Source of the DNA: Myxococcus stipitatus DSM 14675 | Lineage (GTDB): Bacteria > Myxococcota > Myxococcia > Myxococcales > Myxococcaceae | Direction of reading: 5' to 3' | Assembly (NCBI RefSeq): GCF_000331735.1 | Contig: NC_020126.1 | Coordinates: forward strand, 1,984,001-2,048,000 | DNA: 64,000 nt | Part shown: positions 17,125 through 26,307 of the stretch, one piece after another | How the letters are laid out: each line of letters begins with the position of its first letter | How positions within the stretch are numbered: position 1 is the first letter of the stretch | Translations under genes and position numbers: made by a program | Notes under the pieces: generated by a model | Told to the model about the DNA's origin: nothing | The model's input: the letters and a program-made list of their open reading frames with translations, nothing else | The model's database searches: none

Positions 17125-18201
17125 ATGCCCCGTCGCGAGGACGGGGGCCTGGTGCTCGAGCGAGGGCAGACCGTGGAGCTCCGACGCCTCTCCGTACCCG
17201 CCTGGTCGGCGTTCACCGCCTGGCTGCTCAAGCTGAGTGGTGTCCCCGTCGCCCGTCTCCGCTGCTGACGGGCGGCTGTCCGATGGAAGGAGCTGCCCGC
17301 GCTCGCGAAGGAGCTCGAGCGCGTGCGGGCCGACTTCCAGAAGCGCCCCCATGAAGTCTCCGCCCCCGCGGACGAGCGTCTCCGGGCGGACTACACGGCG
17401 CTCGGAGTGCCCTGGTCCGCGTGGGGTGAGGTGGCGCGCGAGGTCCAGCGCGACTTGAAGCGCAAGCGGTATGCGCGTTGGGCAGGGGTGGATGCCCTCG
17501 AGTTCCCCCAGGGACCTTCCACCGAGGACCTGGTGACGCTCGTGCTGTTTGGAGGCGTGGAGCAGGCACGCCCCCATCTGCTGTGCCGCGCGACGCTCGC
17601 GGCGGGCTCGCTGGAGGCGCTGTGGTGCCGCTGGCTCGCGGGTGAGTCCCTCGAACCCGAGACGCTGCGCGCGTTCGCGGGTGCGCCGGAGCGACTCGCC
17701 GAGCCTCTCTACACGCCAGGGCTCGAGGAGGTGCTGCCGCTGTTCTTCGTCGAGCCCGACCCCGCGCGTGCCGAGCGGGCGCTGGAGGTCGTCTCTGCCC
17801 GATGGGGGCCCTCCCGCTCCCAACCGTGGCTGGACTTCCTGCGCGCCCTGCTCGGCCTGTGGCGCGAGGACACTTCGGTGGAGGCGGTGAGGGCGCGCTT
17901 CGAGAGCAGTGTCGCGGCCACTCCGCCTTCCGCGGTCCATCAGCTGCTCGCACCCGCCTATCTGTGGGGTCGATACATCGAGGCACTTCCTCCGCACGTG
18001 CTGCTGGAGCGGATGGGGTCGAGTCTCGGGCGCATCACCGCGCCCGCGCGGGTTGCCGATGTCCAGCCCGTCATGGAGGTCCTCGGCGCGCTCGACGTGC
18101 TGACGGCGATGGGGAGGGGCCTGCGCGTGGAGCAGGCACCTGGGAGTGTCGTCCTCTCCGCGCAGGCGCCGGAGGCCGGGGGCACGGACGAGTTCCTGTA
18201 G
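17125..18201 (+). CDS. Hypothetical protein interrupted by an in-frame UGA
   Basis: From ATG 17125, 47 codons end at TGA 17266-17268. The same frame then continues open to 18201, giving 358 codons in all. If translation instead restarts at GTG 17323, which has AAGGAG nearby, the product is 292 residues. The protein-like sequence on both sides of the stop (GVPVARLRC | RAAVRWKELPALAKELERV) suggests one gene. A nine-pair imperfect hairpin begins right after the UGA, but its GU is too close for a standard SECIS. It reads as a mostly helical, tryptophan-containing soluble protein of unknown family. Nonsense mutation, recoding and two separate genes are all possible. Confidence 0.5.
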
Positions 18202-18252
18202 CGCCGTCAATGGGGTGATGCTGCCCGTCGGTCTCTGATTGAGGAGTGTGCC

Positions 18253-18906
18253 ATGACCATCACCATCACCGCCTTTGAAAGCTCGCCTGACCGTGGCAGA
18301 GGACTGGCTCGGGACATGCGGGTGCGCTGGGCGTTGGAAGAAGTGGGCCAGCCCTACGAGGTCCGCCTGCTGTCTTTCGAGGCGATGAAGGAGCCCGCGC
18401 ACAAGGCGCTGCAGCCGTTCGGCCAGATACCGACCTACGAGGAGGGCGAGCTCACCCTGTTCGAGTCCGGCGCCATCATCTTCTACATCGCGGAGCGACA
18501 TGCCGGCCTGCTGCCAGACGATGCGAATGGTCGCGCGCGCGTGGTCTCATGGATGTTCGCGTCGCTCAACACGGTCGAGCCGCCCATCTTCGACCGGAGT
18601 CTGGTGACGATTCTCGAGCGCGACCAGCCTTGGTACGAGCATCGCCTGCGCGCGCTGGACGGGCTCATCCGGAAGCGGCTGGGGGACCTCTCCGCGCGTC
18701 TCGGTGATGCAGACTGGCTCGAGGGTGCCTTCAGCGCTGCCGACATCCTCATGGTGACGGTCCTGCGCAGGATTCAAGGAGTGGGCATTCTCGAGGCGCA
18801 TCCGAACCTCGTCGCCTATGTCGCCCGCGCCGAAGCGCGGCCTGCCTACCAGCGCGCGTTCGCCGCGCAGCTCGCGGTGTTCAACGCCGCCTCATCGACC
18901 GCGTGA
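18253..18906 (+). CDS. Glutathione S-transferase family protein
   Basis: 217 residues. The N-terminal thioredoxin-like domain contains the conserved GQIPTYEEGELTLFESGAI stretch (cis-Pro followed by Glu-Ser for glutathione contact). The C-terminal helical domain has FSAADILMVTVLRR, matching the GST N-capping box. GAGGAGTGTGCC precedes the ATG. Close in organisation to the next GST gene (19085), suggesting an old duplication. Detoxifying conjugation or reduction in the cytoplasm is likely; the substrate is unknown. Confidence 0.88.
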   Translation: MTITITAFESSPDRGRGLARDMRVRWALEEVGQPYEVRLLSFEAMKEPAHKALQPFGQIPTYEEGELTLFESGAIIFYIAERHAGLLPDDANGRARVVSWMFASLNTVEPPIFDRSLVTILERDQPWYEHRLRALDGLIRKRLGDLSARLGDADWLEGAFSAADILMVTVLRRIQGVGILEAHPNLVAYVARAEARPAYQRAFAAQLAVFNAASSTA

Positions 18907-19084
18907 CGAGGCGTGGACAGGGACGCAACGGCCTCACGCGCACCGCGGTGGGCTCGAGCGTTCGTGAAGTCGGGTGAGGCCGTGAGCGACACGACAAGGC
19001 GTGAGACGCAGGGGCCCGGGCCTGCGTCGGAGTCGAGGGGGCGCGGCCCTCGACGGCACGGTGGGGAGCGCCAATACTGCTGGA

Positions 19085-19747
19085 ATGCTCACGCTCTACG
19101 GCTTTGGTCGCGTCAACTCGAAGGTGGTGGGGTTCACTCGTGACTTGCGCGTCCTGTGGGCGCTGGAGGAGCTGGGCCTGCCCTATCAGGTGCGCGGGAT
19201 GGATCATCCCTCGGGGGAGCTCCGGAGCGAGGAGTTCCTGCGGCTGAATCCCTTCGCCCAGTTGCCGGTGCTCGACGATGACGGCTTCGTGCTCACCGAG
19301 TCAGCGGCCATCCTCCTGTACCTGGCGGAGAAGGCGGGGCGGTTGACTCCCACGGACTTCCAAGGCCGCGCCCAGGTGACGCGCTGGTGCTTCGCCGCGC
19401 TCAGCAGCGTCGAGCTCCCACTGGCCCAGTTGCTGATGGTTGACCTGCTCGGCGCCTCGGACCCCACTGGAGCGCAGCGGCGTCCTGGGCTGGTCAAGTA
19501 TTCCGAGCGGGTGCTGGGCGCGCTGGAGTCCTGGCTGGAGGACCGTGCGTATCTCGTCGGCGAGGAGTTCACCGTCGCGGACATCCTGATGGCCACGGTG
19601 CTGCGTGAGGTTCGTCACGCGGGAGTGCTGGAGGGCTTCCCGAAGATCGCCGCCTATCGCGCGCGCTGTGAGGAGCGGCCCGCATGGGTGCGGACGCTGG
19701 ATGCCTATGTGAAGCGTCTCGGAGCCCCCGAGGAGAGCGTGCGATAG
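19085..19747 (+). CDS. Glutathione S-transferase family protein, second copy
   Basis: 220 residues. The ATG at 19085 begins the domain (LTLYGFGRVNSKVV); upstream extensions of the frame do not look like protein. It has NPFAQLPVLDDDGFVLTESAAILLYLAEK and FTVADILMATVLREV. Parallels to the preceding GST in both motifs indicate paralogy. The 178-base space between the two genes is not otherwise occupied. Confidence 0.88.
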   Translation: MLTLYGFGRVNSKVVGFTRDLRVLWALEELGLPYQVRGMDHPSGELRSEEFLRLNPFAQLPVLDDDGFVLTESAAILLYLAEKAGRLTPTDFQGRAQVTRWCFAALSSVELPLAQLLMVDLLGASDPTGAQRRPGLVKYSERVLGALESWLEDRAYLVGEEFTVADILMATVLREVRHAGVLEGFPKIAAYRARCEERPAWVRTLDAYVKRLGAPEESVR

Positions 19748-19817
19748 CGCGAGCCGCACGCTCGGACGGGATCAGGGGGGACGGGCTCTCCCCGCTGCCT
19801 CTCGGTCGAGGGCGGAC

Positions 19818-20765
19818 CTAGGTCCGCATGTGGGCGGGACTCGGGCCACGGGTCTGAGGTCGCTTCGCGAGCCGCGCCTCGAGTCCGTCGAGCCACACGC
19901 GAAGGCCCTGCTCGAACAGCTCATCGAAGTCCAGGTCGAAGCCCGTGGGGAGGTCGGTGAGCACCTTCGCGAAGTGCGGGAAGCGCCCCGACATCGCGAC
20001 CTGTCGGAAGAGGGACTGGGACTGCCGCATGAACTCCTCGTCGTTCATGCCCGTCTGCGCGATGGCGTCGGCCTCGGACTCGAGGTTGACCGCGATGCCC
20101 TGGACGAAGGTGTGGAGCAGGATGTGGACGTGCATCATCTCCCGCGCCGGGAGCCGAGTCTCCTGGAGCGCCCGCATCACCCAGTCCGCGAAGGCGAGTG
20201 CCCCGGGCTGGGGTTGAGGCCGCGTGAGGTTCACCACGCGGGCAAGCCACGGGTGGCGCTTGAAGACCCGCCACTCCAGCCGAGCCGCCAGCTCCAGCTG
20301 CGCGCGCCAGCCCGGTGGGGGTTCTCGTGGCAGCTTCTCATCGGCGAAGGCCGCCTCCGCCATCATCACGAGCAGCACCTCCTTGCTGGCGACGTACCGG
20401 TAGAGCGACATCACCGGCATTCCCAGCTTGGACGCGACACCGCGAATCGACAACGCGGGCAGGCCTTCGTCATCGGCCATGGCGATGGCCGCGCGCACGA
20501 TGCGCTCGCGTGTGGAGTCCGCCGTGGCGCGCGTCGCCCCTGCTCGCGACGAGCCCCCCGCGACCACGGTGCCCACTCGCGGCAGCGCCTTCACCACCCC
20601 TTCTTGTGCGAGCACCTTCAGGGCATGCGACGCCGTCGCGAGCGCGACCTTCCACTGCTTCGCGAGCTCCCGGGTGGACGGCAACCGGTCGCCGGGCTGG
20701 AGCGCTCCGGTGTGGAGCTGCCGCTTCACGTCTTCGACGATGCGCTGGTAGGGGGCTGTTCCCAT
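19818..20765 (-). CDS. Regulator fusing a GntR winged helix to a TetR domain
   Basis: 315 residues from the ATG at 20765. Residues ~5-72 are a GntR-type winged helix (YQRIVEDVKRQLHTG, then LPSTRELAKQWKVA, then GTVVAGG). From ~90 a second helix-turn-helix of TetR type follows (RIVRAAIAMADDEG, then IRGVASKLGMPVMSLYRYVASKE) with a TetR_C ligand domain of the kind found in tetracycline repressors. The double DNA-binding head is a known but uncommon architecture. It is divergent from a TetX-like monooxygenase and has a perfect palindrome in the shared promoter. Confidence 0.85.
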   Translation of the reverse strand: MGTAPYQRIVEDVKRQLHTGALQPGDRLPSTRELAKQWKVALATASHALKVLAQEGVVKALPRVGTVVAGGSSRAGATRATADSTRERIVRAAIAMADDEGLPALSIRGVASKLGMPVMSLYRYVASKEVLLVMMAEAAFADEKLPREPPPGWRAQLELAARLEWRVFKRHPWLARVVNLTRPQPQPGALAFADWVMRALQETRLPAREMMHVHILLHTFVQGIAVNLESEADAIAQTGMNDEEFMRQSQSLFRQVAMSGRFPHFAKVLTDLPTGFDLDFDELFEQGLRVWLDGLEARLAKRPQTRGPSPAHMRT

Positions 20766-20770
20766 GCAAT

Positions 20771-20784
20771 CTGTACTAGTACAG
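20771..20784. promoter_or_regulatory. Perfect 14-bp operator palindrome
   Basis: CTGTACTAGTACAG is its own reverse complement. It lies five bases upstream of the GntR-TetR start codon, in the promoter shared with the flavin monooxygenase. The GTAC-rich core is typical of GntR/TetR sites. Confidence 0.65.
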
Positions 20785-20896
20785 GTCGCTGAGTTTCCGC
20801 ACGCCCCGATGCACGCTTCCATCTGAGCTAGGACACCCGGAAACATCGGGGGAGGCCACATTGCGACGGGCCCCTCGTGCGTGCACCGTACGCATC

Positions 20897-22144
20897 ATGT
20901 CCCGACCTCACGTCCTCATCGTTGGAGCAGGAATCGCAGGCCCGTCACTCGCCGGATGGCTCACGAGCCAGGGGTGGCGAGTCACCATCGTCGAACGCGC
21001 CCGCGCGCTGCGCACCGGAGGGCAGGCCGTGGACTTCCGAGGCCCCGTGCACCGGAAGGTGCTCGAGCGCATGGGACTGTGGGAGGCGATTCACGAACGG
21101 CGAACGCGGTTGGGGAAGCAGTCGCTCCTCGATGCCTCGGGCAGGAGCGTGGTGGAGCTGCCCGCGTTGATGATGAGCGGCGACGTCGAGCTTCATCGCG
21201 GAGACCTCTGCGAGCTGCTCTTCGAGCGCACGCGAGAGGCGGCGGAGTATCGCTTCGGAGACGCCCCCACCGCGCTGCGCGAGACCCCGGAGGGCGTGGA
21301 GGTGGAGTTCGAGCGACATGCTCCTCAGCGCTTCGACCTGGTGGTGGGCGCGGATGGACTTCGCTCGAGCGTGCGCTCACTGCTCTTCGGCGCCGCGGGC
21401 GACCCGCTGCGGCACCACGGCTATCGCGTCGTGGGCTGCACCCTGCGAAACACGCTGGGGCTGAGGCAGCGCGGCGTCATCTACAGCGAGCCGGGGCGAG
21501 GAGTGAGTGTCACCAGCGCGCATGACGAGGAGTGGGTCCGCGCGCTGTTCGTCTTCACCGGGGGCCCCTTGGGTCCTCACGAGCGTTCTCCGGACTCCGC
21601 GCGCGAAGCCGTCTCGGCGGTCTTCGCGGGCGCGGGGTGGGAGACGCGGCAGCTCGTGGCGGGGCTTCGTGAGGCGGACGACGTCTACTTCGATGCCGTC
21701 GGCTCCGTCCAACTCGCGCGGTACTCCCAGGGGCGTGTGGTGCTGCTCGGGGACGCGGCGTGGGGCGGCACGCTCGGTGGACAGGGCACGCCCCTCGCGA
21801 TGGTGGGAGCCTTTGTGCTCGCGGGGGAGCTGCTCGCGAGCCCGGACTCACCTCAGGAGGCCTTCGCGCGCTTCGAGGCCCGGATGCGACCCTATGCGAC
21901 ACCCGCGCAGGACGGCGCGAAGCGGGTGGGGGGCTTCTTCGCCCCGCGCACCCGGTTCGGGTTGCTCCTGCGCAATCGGCTCTACCGGATGCTCACGTCG
22001 AAGCCACTCGAGCGTGTGTTCGAGAAGCTCGTCACCCACGCTGCCTGTGCGTTCGAACTCCCCGAGCAGGGGGGCGCTTTCGCTTGGCCTCGGCACCGGC
22101 TCGGCGGAGACTTCCCGGATGCTCCTTCGCGACGTCACGGATGA
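20897..22144 (+). CDS. FAD-dependent monooxygenase, TetX-like
   Basis: 415 residues from ATG 20897. The Rossmann motif VGAGIAGPSLAGWL is near residue 8 and ERARALRTGGQAVDFRG follows. GADGLRSSVRS is near 150 and LLGDAAWGGTLGGQGTPLAMVGAFVLA near 290. The pattern resembles the TetX/aklavinone-hydroxylase group of class A flavin monooxygenases. Pairing with a repressor carrying a tetracycline-repressor-like ligand domain suggests inactivation of a polyketide-type antibiotic, but that is inference. The acetyltransferase gene downstream overlaps it by 26 bases. Confidence 0.85.
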   Translation: MSRPHVLIVGAGIAGPSLAGWLTSQGWRVTIVERARALRTGGQAVDFRGPVHRKVLERMGLWEAIHERRTRLGKQSLLDASGRSVVELPALMMSGDVELHRGDLCELLFERTREAAEYRFGDAPTALRETPEGVEVEFERHAPQRFDLVVGADGLRSSVRSLLFGAAGDPLRHHGYRVVGCTLRNTLGLRQRGVIYSEPGRGVSVTSAHDEEWVRALFVFTGGPLGPHERSPDSAREAVSAVFAGAGWETRQLVAGLREADDVYFDAVGSVQLARYSQGRVVLLGDAAWGGTLGGQGTPLAMVGAFVLAGELLASPDSPQEAFARFEARMRPYATPAQDGAKRVGGFFAPRTRFGLLLRNRLYRMLTSKPLERVFEKLVTHAACAFELPEQGGAFAWPRHRLGGDFPDAPSRRHG

Positions 22145-22571
22145 CGACCTCTCCCACTTCTTCGAGCACCAGCGCGACCCGGAAGCGCTGCGCATGGCCG
22201 CGTTCCCTTCTCGGGAGCGCGATGCCTTCCTGTCTCACTGGCGCACGCGGGTCCTTCTCCCGGAGAACGTGACCCGGACCATCGTCATGGACGGGCAGGT
22301 CGTCGGGTACGTCGGCAGCTGGACGCAGGAAGGCAAGCGCCTCGTGGCGTATTGGGTGGGACGTGAGCACTGGGGGAAGGGCGTCGCGACGCGAGCGCTC
22401 TCGGAGTTCCTGGTGCACGAGCCGGTTCGTCCGCTCCATGCGTGGGTCGCGGCCCACAACGTCGGCTCGGTCCGCGTCCTCGCGAAGTGTGGTTTCCGCG
22501 AGGTGCCCCATGAGAGCGAGCCGACCGAGGACGGCGTGGTGGAGCTCCTCATGATGCTGGGGGCGAACTAG
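22119..22571 (+). CDS. GNAT acetyltransferase
   Basis: 150 residues. RimJ/RimL-like: MLLRDVTDDDLSHFFEHQRDPEA at the start, WVGREHWGKGVATRAL (acetyl-CoA loop, Q/RxxGxG/A form) near 75, and NVGSVRVLAKCGFRE near 115. It begins inside the end of the flavin monooxygenase gene, implying translational coupling and a shared role, perhaps modification of the same toxic compound. Confidence 0.85.
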   Translation: MLLRDVTDDDLSHFFEHQRDPEALRMAAFPSRERDAFLSHWRTRVLLPENVTRTIVMDGQVVGYVGSWTQEGKRLVAYWVGREHWGKGVATRALSEFLVHEPVRPLHAWVAAHNVGSVRVLAKCGFREVPHESEPTEDGVVELLMMLGAN

Positions 22572-22629
22572 GCCGCGGCAGGTGCGCCCCCTCGGCGCGC
22601 CGAGCTGACGCCGCGGCTCGGGCCCGGCG

Positions 22630-23211
22630 TCAGACGCCCGAGGTGGGCATCACGGAGGACAGGTTCACCAGCGCGTCCCTCCGGTTCCCGTGCCTGGCGA
22701 AGTCCTGCACGCTCCGGGCGAGCGTGGCGGCCAGCAGGCCCAGCAAGGGCAGATGCGCGCCCCCCTCGCAGGTGGCCTGCCCGACGGTCTCCTCCGCGTC
22801 GGGCGTGAACCGCTCATCCCAGCGCACGAGGCCGAAGGTCCCATCCGCGCTCACCGCGCCATGGAGGAGCGGCTTGCCGGCCCGGCGAGCGAACTCACTC
22901 AGCAGCACGCGACTGTCCTGGTTGTCGAAGCAGTCGACCAGGAGGTCCGCGCTTCCACACAGCGCCTCCACGTTGTCGCGCGTGACGCGCACGCCGAACG
23001 ACTCCGTCTTCACGCCGTGCAGGTTGAGGAACTGGAGCTTGAGCGCCTCGGCCTTGTTCTTCCCCACGGAGGGCTTCACGTAGGCCTGCGCGAGCAGGTT
23101 CTTGGACTCCACCCGGTCGAAGTCGATGAACACCAGCGAGGCCGCCAGGTTGCGGCACAGCACCGCGGCCTGCGAGCCGATGGCCCCCACCCCACAAAAG
23201 ACGATGCGCAT
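22630..23211 (-). CDS. E1-like ThiF/MoeB-family adenylating enzyme
   Basis: 193 residues. The nucleotide loop FCGVGAIGSQA is at residues 5-15. The E1 signature follows: IDFDRVESKNLLAQAYV, then VGKNKAEALK. A cysteine-containing loop VGQATCEGGAH (about 143-153) could supply the thioester cysteine. It is shorter than MoeB/ThiF and lacks a rhodanese or extra zinc domain. GAGGTGAG precedes the ATG. Eight bases separate it from the upstream gene for a ubiquitin-like protein, so the two form an operon in which the E1 would adenylate that protein's C terminus. No E2-like gene was recognised. Confidence 0.8.
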   Translation of the reverse strand: MRIVFCGVGAIGSQAAVLCRNLAASLVFIDFDRVESKNLLAQAYVKPSVGKNKAEALKLQFLNLHGVKTESFGVRVTRDNVEALCGSADLLVDCFDNQDSRVLLSEFARRAGKPLLHGAVSADGTFGLVRWDERFTPDAEETVGQATCEGGAHLPLLGLLAATLARSVQDFARHGNRRDALVNLSSVMPTSGV

Positions 23212-23219
23212 GACTCACC

Positions 23220-23468
23220 TCACCGGGCGCCGAAAGGAACCTTGGGGCGCAGGTAGATGCGCTCCTCGCCCCGGGGACCTCGGAACCGGTCGACCACGAA
23301 GTACCGAAAGGTCTCGTGGCTCAGTCCGGACAGGTGCATGCCGGGGACACCTCCCGAGCGGACCAGCTCCGTGGCGATGCGGCGCACATCGTCGTCCGTC
23401 ACGGGGCGCTCCAGCGCCACCGGCACATCCGCGGACATCCCGTCATAGGTGATGTTGAGCGTGGCCAT
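23220..23468 (-). CDS. Small ubiquitin-like (beta-grasp) protein
   Basis: 82 residues. The order strand-turn-strand-helix (LNITYDGMSADVPVAL, then TDDDVRRIATELVRSG) and later strands (FRYFVVDRF, then ERIYLRPKV) suggest a beta-grasp fold of ubiquitin size. It ends Pro-Phe-Gly-Ala-Arg, not Gly-Gly, so trimming after Gly by a JAMM peptidase might be needed before activation; a JAMM gene lies about 7 kb away. GAGGAGG precedes the ATG by seven bases. Assignment rests on size, predicted pattern and operonic pairing with an E1. Confidence 0.6.
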   Translation of the reverse strand: MATLNITYDGMSADVPVALERPVTDDDVRRIATELVRSGGVPGMHLSGLSHETFRYFVVDRFRGPRGEERIYLRPKVPFGAR

Positions 23469-23589
23469 GTCGTTGCCTCCTCAGAGGGCCCGTGACGGGA
23501 CGCGGAGTGCGGCCGCAGGGCTGCTCGCGGGACGCCCCCCGGCAGGGCTTCCTGACCGGTGGCGACAGGGAACCCCGTTCCTGGAAAGA

Positions 23590-23629
23590 CGAGGGCCGGG
23601 CTCCGCCAGGTGACGGAGTCCGGCCCTCG
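23590..23629. terminator. Long hairpin downstream of the subtilisin gene
   Basis: CGAGGGCCGG(G)CTCCG and CGGAG(T)CCGGCCCTCG form a 15-pair stem with one internal mismatch and an 8-base loop. It is placed between the subtilisin stop and the promoter of the ubiquitin-like gene on the same strand, followed on that strand by CGTCTTTCC. Confidence 0.65.
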
Positions 23630-23670
23630 GTGGCCGCGAGGGGGAGGGTCCTCGCGGCCGGACGCTGACT

Positions 23671-24963
23671 TCAATGCTGTGCGGCGGAGGGCGCCGGCTG
23701 CTCCGGGGGCTCCGTGCTCACGGTGGGCAGCACCGGCACGGCGCCGATGAAGCCCGAGTACGCCATCCGGTTGGGAGAGCACTCGCCCGGGCTGCGCACC
23801 TTGTCGGGCGTGGCGTTCTCGAACAGCGCCGAGGCGACGGCTTCAGGGGATGCGGAGGGGTTCAGCTCCAGCCAGAGCGCCGCCACGCCCGCCACGTGCG
23901 GCGAGGCCATGGACGTTCCGCTCTGCTCCCGCGTCTCCTTGTCGTTGTAGTGCCACGCGGAGGTGATTTGATTTCCGGGCGCGAAGACGTCCACGCAGTC
24001 GCCGTAGTTGGAGAAGTGGGTGCGCTTGTCCTTGGTGTCGGTGGCGGCCACGGTGATGGCCTCCAGCGTCCGGGCCGGCGTGTGCTTGCAGGCATCCGTG
24101 GACTCGTTGCCCGCGGCGACCACGTACGTGACGCCCGCGGCGACGGAGCGGCGGACCGCGTCGTCCGTCGCCTGGTCCGGGTCTCCGCCCAGGCTCATGT
24201 TGGCCACGGCGGGGGACTGGTGGTTCTTCGTCACCCAGTCGATGCCCGCGATGACGCCGGAGCTGGAGCCCGAGCCGTTGCAGCCCAGCACCCGGACGGA
24301 GTGCACCTGGGCGTTCTTGGCCAGGCCATACGTCTTCCCCGCCACCGTGCCCGCCACGTGGGTGCCATGGCCGTGGCAATCATTGCCCTTCATGCTGTCG
24401 CCAATGGCGTCGAAGCCGACGGAGGCGCGCCCCTCGAACTCGCGGTGGGAGAAGCGCACGCCCGTGTCGAGGATGTAGACATGCACCCCCAGGCCCGTGG
24501 CGTTGTACATGTAGAGCTTGTCCAAAGGCAGGTTGCGCTGGTCCACCCGGTCGATGCCCCAGGTGGGCCGAGGCTGGCTCTCGAGGATGGACATCACGCC
24601 ATCCTCCTGGACGTAGGCGACGGCGGGGTCCGCGGAGAGCGCTCGGGCCTGCTCCTCGGTCATCCGGGTGGCGAAGCCTCGCAGCGCATGCTCGTACAGG
24701 GCGAAGGTGTCGCCCCCGTACTTCGCGGTGAGGCTCTCTGTCGCCTCGCTGACAGCCAGCGGCTGCAGCCCGGCCTCGGGCGCCTTGAGCACGACCACGT
24801 ACTGTCCTGGCACCTTCTTCTTCACCGAGAGGAACTTCTCGGTGGGGCGCGCGAGCAGCGCGGCGGTGGTGCTCGGGTCCCGGCAGACAGTCCGGCTCGA
24901 ACATGCGCCCAACAGCGCCAGGCCACCCAGGGCGAGGGTCAGCTTTGTCATCCGTCGATTCAT
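23671..24963 (-). CDS. Subtilisin-family serine protease lipoprotein (S8, proteinase K/aqualysin-like)
   Basis: 430 residues. Lipoprotein signal with lipobox Leu-Gly-Ala-Cys near 20. An inhibitor I9 propeptide spans about 52-127 ([11 protein letters not shown] to VAYVQEDG). Catalytic Asp is in YILDTGV, His in [10 protein letters not shown], oxyanion Asn in VVAAGNES, and Ser in [12 protein letters not shown]. The C terminus is Pro-rich. Myxobacteria secrete many such proteases for predation and protein turnover. It is monocistronic, with a strong hairpin downstream. Confidence 0.92.
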   Translation of the reverse strand: MNRRMTKLTLALGGLALLGACSSRTVCRDPSTTAALLARPTEKFLSVKKKVPGQYVVVLKAPEAGLQPLAVSEATESLTAKYGGDTFALYEHALRGFATRMTEEQARALSADPAVAYVQEDGVMSILESQPRPTWGIDRVDQRNLPLDKLYMYNATGLGVHVYILDTGVRFSHREFEGRASVGFDAIGDSMKGNDCHGHGTHVAGTVAGKTYGLAKNAQVHSVRVLGCNGSGSSSGVIAGIDWVTKNHQSPAVANMSLGGDPDQATDDAVRRSVAAGVTYVVAAGNESTDACKHTPARTLEAITVAATDTKDKRTHFSNYGDCVDVFAPGNQITSAWHYNDKETREQSGTSMASPHVAGVAALWLELNPSASPEAVASALFENATPDKVRSPGECSPNRMAYSGFIGAVPVLPTVSTEPPEQPAPSAAQH

Positions 24964-25103
24964 GTTTCATTCCCCCGGTGCTGGGTTCCCCTGAATGATA
25001 CGAATCGACATTAAAAACGGCTTATTCCTGATTTTGCCCCGGAGGACGAGACAGCGGTTGGTCATTGAACGAAGACCGCTCCGCCGACATGGAGGCCCAT
25101 GCC

Positions 25104-26207
25104 CTACCAGGGGCGCGCGGTGGTTCCCCACCAGTACAGCGCGGCCTCGAGTGGGTGTCGGTGTGGCTTTTCGAGCAGGGGGCGGATGCCCATCTCCCGT
25201 GCGGAATTGACCAGGTCCCGGTGCCACGATTGATAGTCATTGGACAGGTGGGTGGCGGCCAGGGCCAGGGTGCTGGCGCCCACGGAGTAACCGCCTTGCA
25301 TCAGCGGGCCGCTGGCGGAGTCCTCGGGCCCGTCCACGCCGCGAGGCCACTCCCGGCACGCGGCGAAGGGGAGGAGGTCTCCCCCGGGGCGGTCGCAGTA
25401 GCCCTTCACCAGTGTGGTGGTGAACGTTGCCGCGGTGGGGTGTGCGCCCAGGGAGAGAAAAGCCCCAGTCCACGCGAGGGTGGTGGCGCGCGGTGTGGCC
25501 TCCACGGGGTGGCCCTTCGCGTTGACGCGGGTGGGAAACCCCGTGGGGAGGGCCGCCAGCTCCGCGAGCTTCGCGGTGAGCCGCTCGCCCATCGCCTGTG
25601 ACAAGGCATTGCCGCGAAGGCGCCCGTGGAGGAGGAGGCCCGCCGCGGCGGGCGCGCTGTCGCAGGGCCAGATGGACCGGGTGAAGGAGGGGAGCAGGAG
25701 CTGCCGCGAGAGGGCACTCTCGAGGCTCGTGGCCAGGGCATCGAAGAGCGCGGTGGACTCCGCGTCCGCCATCCCCGCGCGCTCCATCCCCGCGAGCATC
25801 AGCAGGACATAGCCCTTGTAGAGGACGCTGTCGGGAAGGGTGTGCCCCCGCACGCGGGTGGTGGGGCCCTTCAGGAAGGGGCCGCGTCCCCGCGTCAGCG
25901 CATCCGCGAGCAGTGCCTTCAGGCGCCGGGGAGACTCCGGCAGGGGCGCGCCATCGAGCGCGAGCTGGACGAGGATGAAGGAGAGGTGCGCATCACACAG
26001 GAGCTGCGACTCGACGAAGCGGCGACGCGAGTCCCCCAGAAGCCGAGGCGCGCAGCCGCCTCCCAGGATCTGCCGCTCCAATTCCTCCAGGGCCCGCGGC
26101 GTGGGCGCCAGCGAGGAGGGCTCTTCTCCTGCGAGAGCGGGTGCCCCGAGTCCGCCCATGAGCAGGGCCAGGAGCGGCGACAGGAGGCGGATGGGCGCAC
26201 GGGGCAT
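25104..26207 (-). CDS. Secreted hypothetical protein, possibly alpha/alpha-barrel
   Basis: 367 residues with a cleavable signal peptide (MPRAPIRLLSPLLAL to APALAGEE). Repeated helix-rich blocks with conserved aromatic and Cys positions (SIWPCDSAPAAAG, then REWPRGVDGPEDSASGPLMQGGYSVGAS) recall alpha/alpha-toroid proteins such as the linalool dehydratase-like fold. That match is weak. It is the last gene of a three-gene run (28736 down to 25104), all secreted or membrane-anchored, suggesting a shared envelope process. Confidence 0.6.
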   Translation of the reverse strand: MPRAPIRLLSPLLALLMGGLGAPALAGEEPSSLAPTPRALEELERQILGGGCAPRLLGDSRRRFVESQLLCDAHLSFILVQLALDGAPLPESPRRLKALLADALTRGRGPFLKGPTTRVRGHTLPDSVLYKGYVLLMLAGMERAGMADAESTALFDALATSLESALSRQLLLPSFTRSIWPCDSAPAAAGLLLHGRLRGNALSQAMGERLTAKLAELAALPTGFPTRVNAKGHPVEATPRATTLAWTGAFLSLGAHPTAATFTTTLVKGYCDRPGGDLLPFAACREWPRGVDGPEDSASGPLMQGGYSVGASTLALAATHLSNDYQSWHRDLVNSAREMGIRPLLEKPHRHPLEAALYWWGTTARPW

Positions 26208-26307
26208 GAGGCCTGGAACAGCAGCACAGGCCCGCGGCTCGTGAGGTCGCGTCGAGCCCGGTGGTCGCCGTCCCGGTGGGAGTGGTCGTTCCCACCGGGT
26301 GGGCGGC

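Noticed and set aside
23590..23629. Treating the hairpin near 23.6 kb as a riboswitch or small RNA
   Set aside because: It is a simple long stem without additional conserved structure and lies just past a stop codon, as a terminator would.
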